Source: Aureimonas sp. AU22 (lineage in GTDB: Bacteria > Pseudomonadota > Alphaproteobacteria > Rhizobiales > Rhizobiaceae). Taken from it: a DNA stretch of 64,000 bases. Under the pieces are notes generated by a model. That model searched no databases. It was not told the origin of the DNA and saw nothing but the letters and a program-made list of their open reading frames with translations. The stretch spans positions 1-64,000 of the forward strand of contig NZ_BBWJ01000049.1 of the NCBI RefSeq assembly GCF_001463745.1. Direction: 5' to 3'. Shown one piece after another: positions 25,312 through 34,230 of this stretch. The position numbers and the translations under genes are program-made. The number at the start of each line of letters is the position of its first letter. The stretch's first letter is position 1.

Positions 25312-26466
25312 TCAGGCGGCGGTCTTGAGGACCACCTTTGTCCACCCATCGTCGCGCGCGTCGAAGTGCCGGTAGGCTTTCGGCGCTTCGTTCAACGGCA
25401 GCTCGTGGGAGACGATGAAGGACGGCTTCGCGCGGCCCGTCGAGATGAGATCCCGCAGTTGCCGGTTATAGGCCTTCACGTTGCACTGCCCGGTGCCGAT
25501 TTGCTGACCCTTGAACCAGAACAGGCCGTGGTCGAAGACGATCTGGCCTTGACTGTAGAGCTTGTCCTGCGGGGCGGGATCCTGCGGTGTGTAAACGCCC
25601 ACGACGCCAATGCCGCCAGTGAACTTCACCGACTTCACCAGGTCGTTCATGGTCATGTTTGGGTGCTCGTGGCCCTCGGGGTCGTGCGCCTGGTAGCCGA
25701 CGCACTCGCAGCCCCGGTCGGCGCCGATACCGTTCGTCAGCTCCAGCACCTGATCCACTGGTGAGCCCTTGGAATCGTCGATGGTCAGAGCACCGATCGA
25801 CGCCGCCAGCTTCAGCCGGTCGGGATGCCGATCAACGACCATGACCATGCAGGCGCCCTTGATCATCGCGGAGTAGGCCGCCATGAGGCCGACCGGCCCG
25901 GCGCCGTAGATCACGATGGACTCTCCGGGGCGCAATCCCGCAAGCTCGGTGCAGTGCCAGCCGGTCGGGAAGATGTCGGCGAGCATCACGTAGTCGTTCT
26001 GCCGCTCCTCAGCATCCGGCGGGAGCTTCAGGCAGTTGTAGTCGCCGTAGGGGACACGCAGCAGATCGGCCTGCCCGCCTCGATACGGCCCCATGTCGGC
26101 GAAGCCGTATGCGGCGCCGGCCATGTTCGGAACGACGCTTCGATCCGCAGTGGTCAGGCAGAATGCGCTCAGGCCGCGCTCGCAGTTCCTGCAAAACCCA
26201 CAGCCAATGTTGAACGGGATAGCGACCCAGTCCCCGATCTTCACGTGGTCTACCGCTTCGCCGACTTCCGCCACCTGACCCAGGTTCTCGTGCCCGAAGA
26301 CGCCCCCTTGCGGGAAGTCGGTGCGCCCCTCGTACATGTGCAGGTCGGAGCCGCAGATGTTAGTGCTCGTGATTCGCACCAGAACGTCGGTCGGCCTCTC
26401 GATGCGCGCATCGGGTACGTTCCGAACCGCAACGTCACGCGGTCCATTGTAGACTACCGCTCTCAT
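25312..26466 (-). CDS. fdhA: Glutathione-independent formaldehyde dehydrogenase
   Basis: 384 residues, close to the usual length. Catalytic zinc: NICGSDLHMYEGRTDFPQG and GHENLGQVAEVG. Structural zinc cysteines: GCGFCRNCERGLSAFC. Nucleotide fold: IVIYGAGPVGLMAAYSA and VVDRHPDRL. The long insertion and the VGYQAHDPEGHEHPNMTMN region are characteristic of Pseudomonas-type FdhA with tightly bound NAD. It oxidises formaldehyde to formate in the cytoplasm. GGGAGAATGTC precedes the ATG. Confidence 0.92.
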   Translation of the reverse strand: MRAVVYNGPRDVAVRNVPDARIERPTDVLVRITSTNICGSDLHMYEGRTDFPQGGVFGHENLGQVAEVGEAVDHVKIGDWVAIPFNIGCGFCRNCERGLSAFCLTTADRSVVPNMAGAAYGFADMGPYRGGQADLLRVPYGDYNCLKLPPDAEERQNDYVMLADIFPTGWHCTELAGLRPGESIVIYGAGPVGLMAAYSAMIKGACMVMVVDRHPDRLKLAASIGALTIDDSKGSPVDQVLELTNGIGADRGCECVGYQAHDPEGHEHPNMTMNDLVKSVKFTGGIGVVGVYTPQDPAPQDKLYSQGQIVFDHGLFWFKGQQIGTGQCNVKAYNRQLRDLISTGRAKPSFIVSHELPLNEAPKAYRHFDARDDGWTKVVLKTAA

Positions 26467-26899
26467 GACATTCTCCCACTCGAGCCCTGTTCTCGGTAGG
26501 GAGCAATGACATGCCGCCCGTTGTCGGAAGATACGGGCGTTCCCTAAGGGGCATTCCTAGGAGAGCACAACGGATCCGACATCGTTTGGCGAGGACAGGT
26601 TGGGGCGAGTAGAGCCGAGGTTGTAGGGGACGATCTTGCCGGCTCCGTTCATTCGCCAGACCAAGTGGTGACGTCAGCTTTCGCTTGCACGAATGCGAAA
26701 GCGGAATGTCGGTTCTCCACCCCGTCCTGTCTCAGCCGCCGAGTTAGCGGACGTCCAGAAGCGGTCCTTCCGTTGTCGACCCGACTGAGTCGTTCAGAGC
26801 TGTAGAAACAATCGCGCAAAAGCGGACGTCCAGCAGTTCAGGGCGCAGCTACGACCCGTCACTCCAGCGAGAGACGGCGCACAACGGGTTAATAGTGAT
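26467..26899. other. 433-base intergenic region with repeats
   Basis: No gene seen. A GCTTTCGC (26677-26684) / GCGAAAGC (26695-26702) hairpin leads into repeat S copy B (26697-26728). AGCGGACGTCCAGAAGCGGTCC at about 26753 and AAAGCGGACGTCCAGCAG at about 26819 belong to the AAGCGGAC family. Confidence 0.6.
26697..26728 (+). repeat. Dispersed repeat family S, copy B
   Basis: GAAAGCGGAATGTCGG then TTCTCCACCCCGTC aligns base for base with copies A, C and D in the CCACCC(C/G)GTC part. It is preceded by the GCTTTCGC hairpin arm. Confidence 0.6.
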
Positions 26900-27394
26900 C
26901 TATGGGCCAAGGGCTAGCATATCCTGACCATCCGAACCGTTGAGCACGTCCATCATCCGCTCAGCGTCGGGTAGGCTCATCCTGCTCATGTCGACGTCGT
27001 TGATCGAAACCATCTCCCCCGTCGCAACGGATGACACTGTCCAGGTGCCGTGAGGGTCCCGCGCGATAGCGTAAGCTGGCATCATGGGGGCGCCCAGGAA
27101 AAAGTCGACACCGAACCGGCGTGATGGTTGCGCTCGTGGCAGCACACCAGATGCCGGAAAGTCCGGACGATCGAACAGCGTGTCGATCTCGTCGCCTTCG
27201 TAGTGCGCGATGTCGGTGTCGATCGTGCATTGGAAGCGCTTCTCGCTTTTGTCGGCAACCAGAAACCGAACCGCGGTGTCGAGGGAAGCAAACTTGCGAA
27301 ACCGCAGTGAACCCTTCGGCATCTGCCGCCTGGCGGAAGCGCACCAGAAGACATCGGCTGCCCGATTGTAGTCGACCGTCTTTGCGGAGTTCAT
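26900..27394 (-). CDS. Uncharacterised protein, last gene of a small-gene operon
   Basis: 164 residues from ATG 27394 with GAGG upstream. Not recognised. It is acidic and soluble, with FRKFASLDTAVRFLVADKSE, IDTDIAHYEGDEIDTLFDRP and a C-terminal block, MVSINDVDMSRMSLPDAERM. That last block resembles the small protein at 46671 (SKMDIPEAERVVQLMNEL), suggesting a shared short domain. The start overlaps the preceding stop as ATGA. Confidence 0.6.
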   Translation of the reverse strand: MNSAKTVDYNRAADVFWCASARRQMPKGSLRFRKFASLDTAVRFLVADKSEKRFQCTIDTDIAHYEGDEIDTLFDRPDFPASGVLPRAQPSRRFGVDFFLGAPMMPAYAIARDPHGTWTVSSVATGEMVSINDVDMSRMSLPDAERMMDVLNGSDGQDMLALGP

Positions 27395-27600
27395 GAGCCC
27401 GACCTCGACGTCATGTCCGGGAGACGGATCGCCGCGGCTGCGTCCTCTCGTTCCATGCGTCCCTGTCGAAGCAGGAGGGACTTTGCGCGCGTTGCTCGTG
27501 CAGCGGCGGCCACAGCTTCGAAGGTGGAGGGGGGAGCGGTTAAAGAGCCTCCCGTCTTGAAGTGCTTGTTGGCAGCATTGAGTGCATGGAAGCGGGTCAT
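27391..27600 (-). CDS. Uncharacterised 69-residue protein
   Basis: ATG 27600 is used because GAAAGG lies eight bases upstream; GTG 27609 is an alternative. The sequence begins MTRFHALNAANKHFKTGG, then an Ala-rich basic helix (FEAVAAAARATRAKSLLLRQ) with no recognised domain. The TGA overlaps the next gene's ATG, so the two are coupled. Confidence 0.55.
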   Translation of the reverse strand: MTRFHALNAANKHFKTGGSLTAPPSTFEAVAAAARATRAKSLLLRQGRMEREDAAAAIRLPDMTSRSGS

Positions 27601-27683
27601 CAAAGACACCTTTCAAGAAAGCATGGAGGGGTTTGCCAAGGCAAACGTCTTGCGTGTTGCAGGTTGCGGACCCCAAGGTCGCG

Positions 27684-27944
27684 TCAGTCCGTCAGTTTCA
27701 AGCGCTCGATGTTGGCTCGAACGACGCTCCGGTAGTCGTCGACCACGCTCTCGAACGATCCGCCGGCCATCGCAGCCCGCATCGCATCGCTGAAGGCTTC
27801 GATCTTCTCGCGCACCATCAGGTTTGCCTCGTCGATGGACTGAGGACCACCACAGCCGAGGCGATGGAGCCGCAACAGTACCGCCTGCTGCGACTCCATC
27901 GCCAATAGCGTGACGTTCGCGGCAGACGCGAACATCGCGTTCAA
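27684..27944 (-). CDS. Uncharacterised phasin-like small helical protein
   Basis: 86 residues. TTG at 27944 overlaps the upstream stop as TTGA; ATG 27935 is the alternative. The sequence is mostly amphipathic helix: LAMESQQAVLLRLHRLG, NLMVREKIEAFSDAMRAAMA and FESVVDDYRSVVRANIERL. The pattern resembles short phasin-like proteins of Hyphomicrobiales, but there is no firm match. It is the fourth gene of the small-gene operon. Confidence 0.55.
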   Translation of the reverse strand: MNAMFASAANVTLLAMESQQAVLLRLHRLGCGGPQSIDEANLMVREKIEAFSDAMRAAMAGGSFESVVDDYRSVVRANIERLKLTD

Positions 27945-28111
27945 GTCGATGATCCGCTGGTGTCACGAAGCGTGGCGAGATCCGCCATGGCGCGCCATGT
28001 GGCCTCCGCCTCGTTGTGCTTCTTCTGGACGTTCAGGAGCGGAGCGTCGGCTGCAGCGATGCGACACTCGTCTGCGCGATCGAGATAGAACTGTGCGAGC
28101 GAGGGCTTCAT
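27941..28111 (-). CDS. Uncharacterised 56-residue protein
   Basis: Begins MKPSLAQFYLDRADECRIAA and ends with EATWRAMADLATLRD. This YLxRAxECRxxA...WRxMADxA pattern recurs in many tiny alphaproteobacterial proteins of unknown function. Both ends overlap neighbours (ATGA upstream, TTGA downstream), strong evidence that it is translated. Confidence 0.6.
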   Translation of the reverse strand: MKPSLAQFYLDRADECRIAAADAPLLNVQKKHNEAEATWRAMADLATLRDTSGSST

Positions 28112-28308
28112 GACGGCACTCCAACCCGGGAGATTGGCAGGCGGATTGCATTCGCCTGATCCTCCAGTTCCATCCGGATCCTCCGGAGCCGCTTCTCGGC
28201 CATGGTGGTAAGGATGCTGCGCATCTCCAGGCTCTGCAGGCCTGGGAAGAGTTCGGTGACAAGGTGCAGATGGGCAGCTCGGGTCGGAGCGAAGCGGGAA
28301 ACGGACAT
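28108..28308 (-). CDS. Uncharacterised 66-residue protein
   Basis: ATG 28308 has GAGG seven bases upstream. Basic helical sequence: LQSLEMRSILTTMAEKRLRR and IRMELEDQANAIRLP. No domain recognised. Its TGA overlaps the next ATG. Confidence 0.55.
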   Translation of the reverse strand: MSVSRFAPTRAAHLHLVTELFPGLQSLEMRSILTTMAEKRLRRIRMELEDQANAIRLPISRVGVPS

Positions 28309-28364
28309 AGGAAACCTCGTGGAACGATGAGTTCTGTTGGCGGACGGCGAGCGTCGAGGGCGCC

Positions 28365-28583
28365 CTAGAAGGTTTTGCCTTCCATCCAGACGTGAACCTC
28401 TCCGTCGACTTCGGCCTTCGCGCGACCTGACCGGTCGCGAACCATCGTGGCGAGTTGCTGCTCGTTGTGGATGGTTGTGACATCGAACCGGGTCAGGAAG
28501 GGCCAGCGCTGCCGCGCTTCAGTCATGTAGCCACGTTTGCGCGCGACGGTTTCGCCGCTCTCGCCGCCTTGGTATCCGAACAT
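28365..28583 (-). CDS. Uncharacterised 72-residue protein, first gene of the small-gene operon
   Basis: ATG 28583 has GGAG eight bases upstream; ATG 28619 is possible. The sequence MFGYQGGESGETVARKRGYM continues with RWPFLTRFDVTTIHNEQQLA and ends VDGEVHVWMEGKTF, suggesting a small alpha/beta fold. No family recognised. The 56-base gap to the next gene is the widest in the first four genes. Confidence 0.5.
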   Translation of the reverse strand: MFGYQGGESGETVARKRGYMTEARQRWPFLTRFDVTTIHNEQQLATMVRDRSGRAKAEVDGEVHVWMEGKTF

Positions 28584-28947
28584 GGGACTGGCTCCGTAGG
28601 GCAGAAGCGCCAGAGGCACGGTCGGCTGAGGATCTCGCCAAACCGTATTTCTTCAACGCCCTCGCAATGAAGATAGTCCTTGTCGCTCCAATAGCAAACG
28701 GTGATTGCGTAAAATCGACGAAGAGGGTGTAATTCGCGATACGGTTTAGGGTTTCAAGGCGGGTTTAATTCTATGGTGTGCTTGTAAACCGTTCGGCGAA
28801 AGGGTAGCTGTCACCGATCGAACTTTGGTAGTCGATCTTATTTTTGGTGCTCAAGCGCCCGAGCGATCCTCTTTCTCACTGTCGATCTACGCATCGGAGC
28901 GCACGCGGCGCTGCGGGCAATTCGCCTTGTCTTGAAAGGGCATTCTC
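28584..28947. other. Divergent spacer with long cspA leader
   Basis: About 360 bases without a gene between the small-gene operon and cspA. The cspA-proximal half is AT-richer (around 28735-28850) and would give the long untranslated leader typical of cold-shock genes. No specific motif was identified. Confidence 0.45.
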
Positions 28948-29157
28948 ATGGCTACTGGAACCGTCAAGTTCTTCAACGAAACCAAGGGTTTTGGCTTCAT
29001 CGCTCCGGAAGACGGCAGCACCGACGTCTTCGTTCACATCTCTGCCCTTGAGCGCTCTGGAATCCGCGGGCTTGCCGAAGGGCAGAAGGTCAGCTTCGAG
29101 CTCGTCGCCGACCGTCGTTCCGGCAAGAACGCGGCTGAGAACCTTCAGGTGCTCTGA
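28948..29157 (+). CDS. cspA: Cold-shock protein (CspA family)
   Basis: A 69-residue cold-shock domain with both RNA-binding motifs: [15 protein letters not shown] (RNP1) and DVFVHISAL (RNP2). Full family length. It binds single-stranded RNA/DNA and acts as an RNA chaperone. AAAGGGC precedes the ATG and a strong terminator follows, so it is monocistronic. Confidence 0.95.
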   Translation: MATGTVKFFNETKGFGFIAPEDGSTDVFVHISALERSGIRGLAEGQKVSFELVADRRSGKNAAENLQVL

Positions 29158-29209
29158 ATTGATCCAACCCATGACCACGGATGTACTGGCATGGGATTCG
29201 AAAAAGGGG

Positions 29210-29245
29210 AAAGGTCGGGTTCTGCCCGGCCTTTCGTCGTTTTGA
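29210..29245 (+). terminator. Intrinsic terminator after cspA
   Basis: AAAGGTCGGG (29210-29219), loop TTCTG, CCCGGCCTTT (29225-29234), then a T-rich tail. One G-T wobble in a 10-bp stem. Confidence 0.8.
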
Positions 29246-29246
29246 G

Positions 29247-29507
29247 ATGGCGGTTCTTCAACCTGTCGTCCTTTTGTGGGGCTACGAGCAGATCAGACCC
29301 TTGCCGATCTCGTGGAGCCAAGACGAAGGCGAGCGCTGGCCGAGCTTGAGTGAAGCGATCGAATTCGCCATGGCGATGCGATACGATAAAGCCGCGAAGG
29401 GGCTGTATCCGTGGATCTGGACGTCAAGCGGAAGCATCTACTCGCCGGCAACAATCAACACGATGGCGGAAGTCTTGTATCGCAATACTCGGTTGGCAGA
29501 TCTGTAG
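29247..29507 (+). CDS. Uncharacterised 86-residue protein
   Basis: Begins MAVLQPVVLLWGYEQIRPLP and continues SLSEAIEFAMAMRYDKAAKG with an aromatic C-terminal half (LYPWIWTSSGSIYSP). The start lies directly at the foot of the cspA terminator with only a weak ribosome site, so expression may depend on readthrough. No domain recognised. Confidence 0.45.
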   Translation: MAVLQPVVLLWGYEQIRPLPISWSQDEGERWPSLSEAIEFAMAMRYDKAAKGLYPWIWTSSGSIYSPATINTMAEVLYRNTRLADL

Positions 29508-29907
29508 GCTGCAAGCGGACGCTTTGAGCGAATAAGCTTTCCACTGAAGGGCCTCGGTCACCAAGCGGTTCTGCTACTTAGCCTGAACGCACTGTATTCT
29601 GATCCTGATTCGCGTTGCCGAAGCAGCAGTTTTCCTTACAGCCTTACTGACTGTAGGTCGGACCTTCGAAACTTGCGTCCGCTAATCGCGACTTTTGTCA
29701 GGAAGCAGGTGGTGTGAAAACCACCCTTTTCGGTCGGTGACGGCCTTCGCAAGTCGTCCCGAAAGCGGACGTAAACCGCGCTTACTCGAAGAACGCGGCG
29801 GGATCGCTCGGTCGGAACGTTCCCGCCGTCCACTGCCGTGTGCCTTGGCTGCATGAGGCACGGGTCTGCCAGACTCTGGAGCATTGCCCCGTCACCCCCC
29901 GACGCTT
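29508..29907. other. 400-base intergenic region
   Basis: No gene seen. AAGCGGACG cores occur near 29514 and 29762 and an inverse GTCCGCT near 29681. Confidence 0.5.
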
Positions 29908-30762
29908 CTAGCTATGGAATGCGGCAGACGGACCATACATGTGAACGCCCCAGCCGATCATCCGAACGGCGTCGTTCGAAATGGCGGATTGGTCTGCACC
30001 TCCTGCCGTATCCTCGCCCATCCCGTGCGAGAGCGCGAAGGCGACGAGCAGGCCGATCACGACGAGGAACCCCGTCCTGCCCCGCTCGCCCTCGACGGCT
30101 TCCGGGATCATCGTGTCGGCGACCATGGTGAGGAGCGCGCCCGCGGCGACGGCGTTGACGGTGGCAAGGACCGCAGGGGACGCCTCGCCGAGAAGGGCGG
30201 CGCCGAGAAGCGCGGCGAGCCCCGAGGCGAGAGCGATGCCGCCCCACAGCGCGAAGATGTAGGTCCGGCTTCGGCCCGCCTTCAGCATGCCCGCCGCGCT
30301 CGACAACCCTTCCGGCAGGTTCGACAGGAAGATCGCCGCGAACATCGGCACGCTGACGCCGCTGCCCCCCAGCAGCCCGACGCCGAGCACGATCGACTCC
30401 GGAATGCCGTCGAGCAGCGATCCGACGGCAATGGCCAGCCCGCCCCCCTCGTTCGTGTTCTTCTGCTGGTGTCCCGAGCGCTTGCGATGATGCCCGCCGC
30501 CGCGCGAGACGAGCCAGTTGGCGATCGTATAGACGAGTGAGCCAGCGATCGCGCCGAGGATGATCGGCTGGATGCCGGCGCTGCGAAAGCCTTCCATGAT
30601 GAGGTCGTAGGCGATCGCTGAGATCAGGACGCCGCAGCCGAAGGCCATGATGCCGGTGATGATGCGGACGGGCAAACGGACGAGCGTGGCGAGCGCGGCT
30701 TCGATCACGAGCGAGGATGCGCCCGCCAGGCCCCACAGCCCGGCTTCAAGCCATGTCGGCAT
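29908..30762 (-). CDS. ZIP-family metal transporter
   Basis: 284 residues with about eight hydrophobic segments. A His-rich cytoplasmic loop (GGGHHRKRSGHQQ) lies between helices 3 and 4. The ZIP metal-site motifs follow: GSLLDGIPESIVLG in helix 4 and FLSNLPEGLSSAAG in helix 5. It likely imports Zn(II) or another divalent metal. It begins 3 bases after the SMP-30 stop, so the two are one operon, although their functions look unrelated. Confidence 0.85.
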   Translation of the reverse strand: MPTWLEAGLWGLAGASSLVIEAALATLVRLPVRIITGIMAFGCGVLISAIAYDLIMEGFRSAGIQPIILGAIAGSLVYTIANWLVSRGGGHHRKRSGHQQKNTNEGGGLAIAVGSLLDGIPESIVLGVGLLGGSGVSVPMFAAIFLSNLPEGLSSAAGMLKAGRSRTYIFALWGGIALASGLAALLGAALLGEASPAVLATVNAVAAGALLTMVADTMIPEAVEGERGRTGFLVVIGLLVAFALSHGMGEDTAGGADQSAISNDAVRMIGWGVHMYGPSAAFHS

Positions 30763-30765
30763 CGA

Positions 30766-31722
30766 TCAGGCTCTCTGCGCTCGACTGCCGACGAAGGCGG
30801 CCCCCCGGGTCCTCCCCGGGTCCGAGGCTGCGTGTCGGCTCATGCGCCGAGTTGCGATCCCGCGGGCGGGCGCTTCCATCGCAAACAGCGCTCCCTCGTT
30901 CGGACGGGCGGCGCGCTCCGCCTGCGGAACCGGGAAGCTCGCGGAGGTGACGAAGAGCGTGGAAAGGTCCGACCCGCCGAACGCGGGCATCGTCACGAAT
31001 TTGGCCGGCATGGCGATACGCCGCTCGAGCCTGCCATCGGGATCGAAGCGCAGGAGGCAACCGCCGCCGAACACCGCGCAGAGATAGAAGCCGTCCGCGT
31101 CCACCGCGGCTCCGTCCGGACCGGCCCCGTCCTTCACCTCCGCGAAGACGCGGCCGTTCTCGGCGGCGCCCGTCGCCGTGTCGTAGTCGTATCGCCAGAC
31201 GGTCTTTCGGGCGGTGTCGCTGTGGTACATCGTGCGCCCGTCCGGGCTCCAGGCGAGCCCGTTGGAAGTCTCGACCGCCGGCGTGACGCCGATCCAGGTG
31301 TCGTCGCCCTCATATCGCCAGAGCGGCGTCGCGGCCTCACCCTCATCGGAAGCTGCAGGATCGAGCGGGTCGAGCATCGTGCCGGCAAGGAAGCGGCCCA
31401 CGGGGTCGCAGCCGCCGTCGTTGAAGGCAAAGCGGCGCGGATCGAAGGGGACGGGAGCGAGGAAGGCGAGCGCGCCGCTTCGGGTGTCGAAGCGATGGAG
31501 ACCCGTTCGCAGCGCCACGACGACGTGGCCCGGTTCGGCGAGGGCCAGGCAGCCGATCCATGTCGGCATCGCCCAGGTCTCGTTCCGCCCCGTGGCAGGA
31601 TCAAAGCGATGAAGGGCCGGAGCTCGAATGTCGACCCAGTAGAGGCGCTCTTCGCATACGCTCCAAACGGGCCCTTCTCCGTTCAAAGCCCCCGCACGGC
31701 ATACAAGCTCGACGTCTATCAT
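30766..31722 (-). CDS. SMP-30/gluconolactonase-family protein (1)
   Basis: 318 residues. Metal-site residues of the regucalcin fold are present: Glu in LNGEGPVWS, Asn in FNDGGCDPVG, Asn in ETSNGLAWSPDG, and Asp in GAGPDGAAVDADG. It is probably a lactonase for an aldonolactone, requiring a divalent metal. ATG 31722 is used because AAGGG lies eight bases upstream; GTG 31731 is the alternative. It is upstream of the ZIP gene. Confidence 0.88.
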   Translation of the reverse strand: MIDVELVCRAGALNGEGPVWSVCEERLYWVDIRAPALHRFDPATGRNETWAMPTWIGCLALAEPGHVVVALRTGLHRFDTRSGALAFLAPVPFDPRRFAFNDGGCDPVGRFLAGTMLDPLDPAASDEGEAATPLWRYEGDDTWIGVTPAVETSNGLAWSPDGRTMYHSDTARKTVWRYDYDTATGAAENGRVFAEVKDGAGPDGAAVDADGFYLCAVFGGGCLLRFDPDGRLERRIAMPAKFVTMPAFGGSDLSTLFVTSASFPVPQAERAARPNEGALFAMEAPARGIATRRMSRHAASDPGRTRGAAFVGSRAQRA

Positions 31723-31731
31723 CGTTCGCAC

Positions 31732-31991
31732 CCTTCCATCTCGGAAAGGCGGGCGTCAGCGTCAGAGTTGCGGGACAGGCTTGGTTCAAAACCGTAGCCG
31801 GAACCGCGGACGGCCGTGCACCCGAGCTGCTTGCGGTGTTTCCGGAAATGGACCGCGAGAGAATGTTCGTGGCTTGTGGCCGTCCGATCCGTGAAAAAGG
31901 CTGAGAACCCGTGGTCGTGCGGGAACGCATGCTCGGCGTAACGGGAAACTCAGTATCTCCGTCATTCCAGCCGTTCTTCGATGTTTCGCCG
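31732..31991. other. Intergenic spacer
   Basis: No gene or clear motif between the hybrid kinase stop and the SMP-30 promoter. Confidence 0.45.
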
Positions 31992-34085
31992 TCAGTTTTC
32001 GACCATTCCCTGGATCCTGTTCGCGAGGACGGTCATGTCGAACGGCTTCGTGACCACCTGCATGCCGGGGTCGAGATGCCCGTGGTTGAGCACAGCGTTC
32101 TCTGCGTAACCCGTTACGAACAGAACCTTCAGGTCTGTGCGCAGCTCCCGAGCCGCGTCCGCTACTTGCCGGCCGTTCATGCCGTTGGGGAGGCCAACGT
32201 CCGTGACGAGGAGATCGATGGCCGCGTCTGAACGGAGGACCTGCAGCGCCTGTGGACCGTCGCCCGCCTCGATCGCCCTGAAGCCGAGATCCTCGACGGC
32301 GTCCACCACCAGCATGCGCACCAGCGGCTCATCGTCCACGACGAGGACCGTCTTGCCCCGGGCGTCGATCCGCGGGAGCGCAGGTGCGACCTCGGCTTCG
32401 ACGACCTCCTCCTCGTGATGGCGGGGAAGGTAGATGCAGACCATCGTCCCGCTGCCGACCTCGGAGTAGATGCGGACTTGGCCCCCCGACTGGCGGGCAA
32501 AGCCGTAGATCATCGAGAGGCCGAGCCCGGTGCCGACGCCGATCGGCTTAGTGGTGAAGAAGGGATCGAAGGCGCGCTCGATGACGTCGGCGGACATTCC
32601 CGATCCGTTGTCCGAGACGCACATCGACAGGTATTGTCCGGGCGGCAGGTCGCGCTCGCGGGCGGCGCGATCGTCGAGCCATTGGTTCCCGGTCTCGATC
32701 GTGATCTGGCCACCGTCGGGCATGGCGTCCCGGGCGTTGATGCACAAGTTCAGGAGTGCGTTCTCGAGCTGGTTCGGGTCGACCAATGCTGACCACAGCC
32801 CTGCTTTCGCCACCGTCTCCACAGTGATCTGCGGGCCGACTGTGCGCCGGATCAGGTCCTCCATGCCCGCAACGAGGCGGTTCACGTCCGTGGGCTTCGG
32901 CTCTAGCGTCTGGCGGCGCGAGAAGGCAAGGAGTCGATGGGTCAGCGCCGCAGCACGCTTAGCTGCCCCTTGTGCCCCGACCATGTAGCGGTCGAGATCG
33001 CCGATGCGGCCTTGCTGCACACGGGTCTGCATCATGTCGAGCGAGCCAGAGATGCCGGCCAGAAGGTTGTTGAAGTCGTGCGCCAATCCGCCAGTGAGCT
33101 GCCCGACGGCTTCCATCTTTTGGCTCTGGCGTAGGGCTTCGTGCGCCTGGGTGAGTTCTGCCGTCCGCTCCGCCACGCGCTGCTCCAAAGTGTCGGCGAG
33201 TTTGCGCAACTGGATCTCGGCGTTCCGGCGCTCAGAGATATCGTTGAACAGGATGGCGACGCGGCGGCTTTCCTTAGTCCCGGTCCTGAACGCGTAGACA
33301 TCGAACCACCGTCCGAGCGCTTCGGACCCCGCCTCAAAACGCTCCGGCCGGCCGGTCAATGCGACCCGCCCGTAGGTTTCGTACCAGTGCTCCTCGAGGT
33401 CCGGCGCGAACTCGCGCAGCCACTTACCCTCAGCCCCGTGCAGGCCCGTATGCTTCTCGAAAGCCGGATTAGCCTCGACGACGCGATAGTCGAAGGGCTC
33501 GCCCTCAGTCCCGTTCTTGAGTTCGACGATGCAGAAGCCGGACTCGATCGAATTGAAGAGGGTGTGATAGCGCTCGTCCGACGCGCGTTCGGCCAACACT
33601 TCCGCAGTCGTCTCGCGGCAGATCACGAGAACGCCGCCGACCCCGCTGGCGGCCTCTTCCTCGTCGATCGGGCTGAAGCTGTAGGTCCACCAGACGTCCT
33701 GTGGTCCGCCATGTCGGACCATCGGGACGAGTTGGTCCTCGTGCCAGGTCGCCTCTCCGCCGGCCATGATCTGCGCGATCTGCGGTCCGATCACATGCCA
33801 GATCTCCGGCCATGTTTGCCGACCGGGCGCTGCTAAAGCTGACGGGTGCTTCTCCGGCCCGAGCGACTCCGCATAGGCATCGTTGTAGAACTGTATCAGA
33901 TCGGGTCCCCACCAGATAAACATCGGGTGCCGGGTGCTCAAGAGCAGGCGAACGGCGACGCGCAGGCTCTGAGGCCAACTCCCGATTGGCCCCAGCGGCG
34001 TCGATGCCCAGTCGAAGGTGCTGATGCGACGGGCCATCTCGCTGCCCTCGGACAACCAGCTTCGACGAGCGTCTACGATTTCCAT
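31992..34085 (-). CDS. Hybrid sensor histidine kinase with C-terminal receiver
   Basis: About 697 residues, no membrane segment. The N-terminal PAS-like block has the phytochrome-kinase style opening FDWASTPLGPIGSWPQSLR and FIWWGPDLIQFYNDAYAESL. A second PAS follows (RYHTLFNSIESGFCIVEL). The kinase core has phospho-acceptor His in GGLAHDFNNLLAGISGSLDM, N box in ALLNLCINARDAMPDGG, and G boxes in VSDNGSGMS and GVGTGLGLSMIYGF. The receiver is intact (LVVDDEPLVRML, VTDVGLPNGMNG, VTKPFDM). The start at 34085 has AAGGGACG upstream. Stimulus unknown. Confidence 0.88.
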   Translation of the reverse strand: MEIVDARRSWLSEGSEMARRISTFDWASTPLGPIGSWPQSLRVAVRLLLSTRHPMFIWWGPDLIQFYNDAYAESLGPEKHPSALAAPGRQTWPEIWHVIGPQIAQIMAGGEATWHEDQLVPMVRHGGPQDVWWTYSFSPIDEEEAASGVGGVLVICRETTAEVLAERASDERYHTLFNSIESGFCIVELKNGTEGEPFDYRVVEANPAFEKHTGLHGAEGKWLREFAPDLEEHWYETYGRVALTGRPERFEAGSEALGRWFDVYAFRTGTKESRRVAILFNDISERRNAEIQLRKLADTLEQRVAERTAELTQAHEALRQSQKMEAVGQLTGGLAHDFNNLLAGISGSLDMMQTRVQQGRIGDLDRYMVGAQGAAKRAAALTHRLLAFSRRQTLEPKPTDVNRLVAGMEDLIRRTVGPQITVETVAKAGLWSALVDPNQLENALLNLCINARDAMPDGGQITIETGNQWLDDRAARERDLPPGQYLSMCVSDNGSGMSADVIERAFDPFFTTKPIGVGTGLGLSMIYGFARQSGGQVRIYSEVGSGTMVCIYLPRHHEEEVVEAEVAPALPRIDARGKTVLVVDDEPLVRMLVVDAVEDLGFRAIEAGDGPQALQVLRSDAAIDLLVTDVGLPNGMNGRQVADAARELRTDLKVLFVTGYAENAVLNHGHLDPGMQVVTKPFDMTVLANRIQGMVEN

Positions 34086-34230
34086 TAGGCGTCCCTTCTC
34101 ACCACATCCATTCCGCTCCCTGCGCACGTTGGGGAGCAACGGTTCGAATATCACGGCGGCGCACGCCTTGGGTTATGCGCAACGCCTGCATCATGTTTCG
34201 TCGGCGAATGAACGGTCGAACGACCATCGT

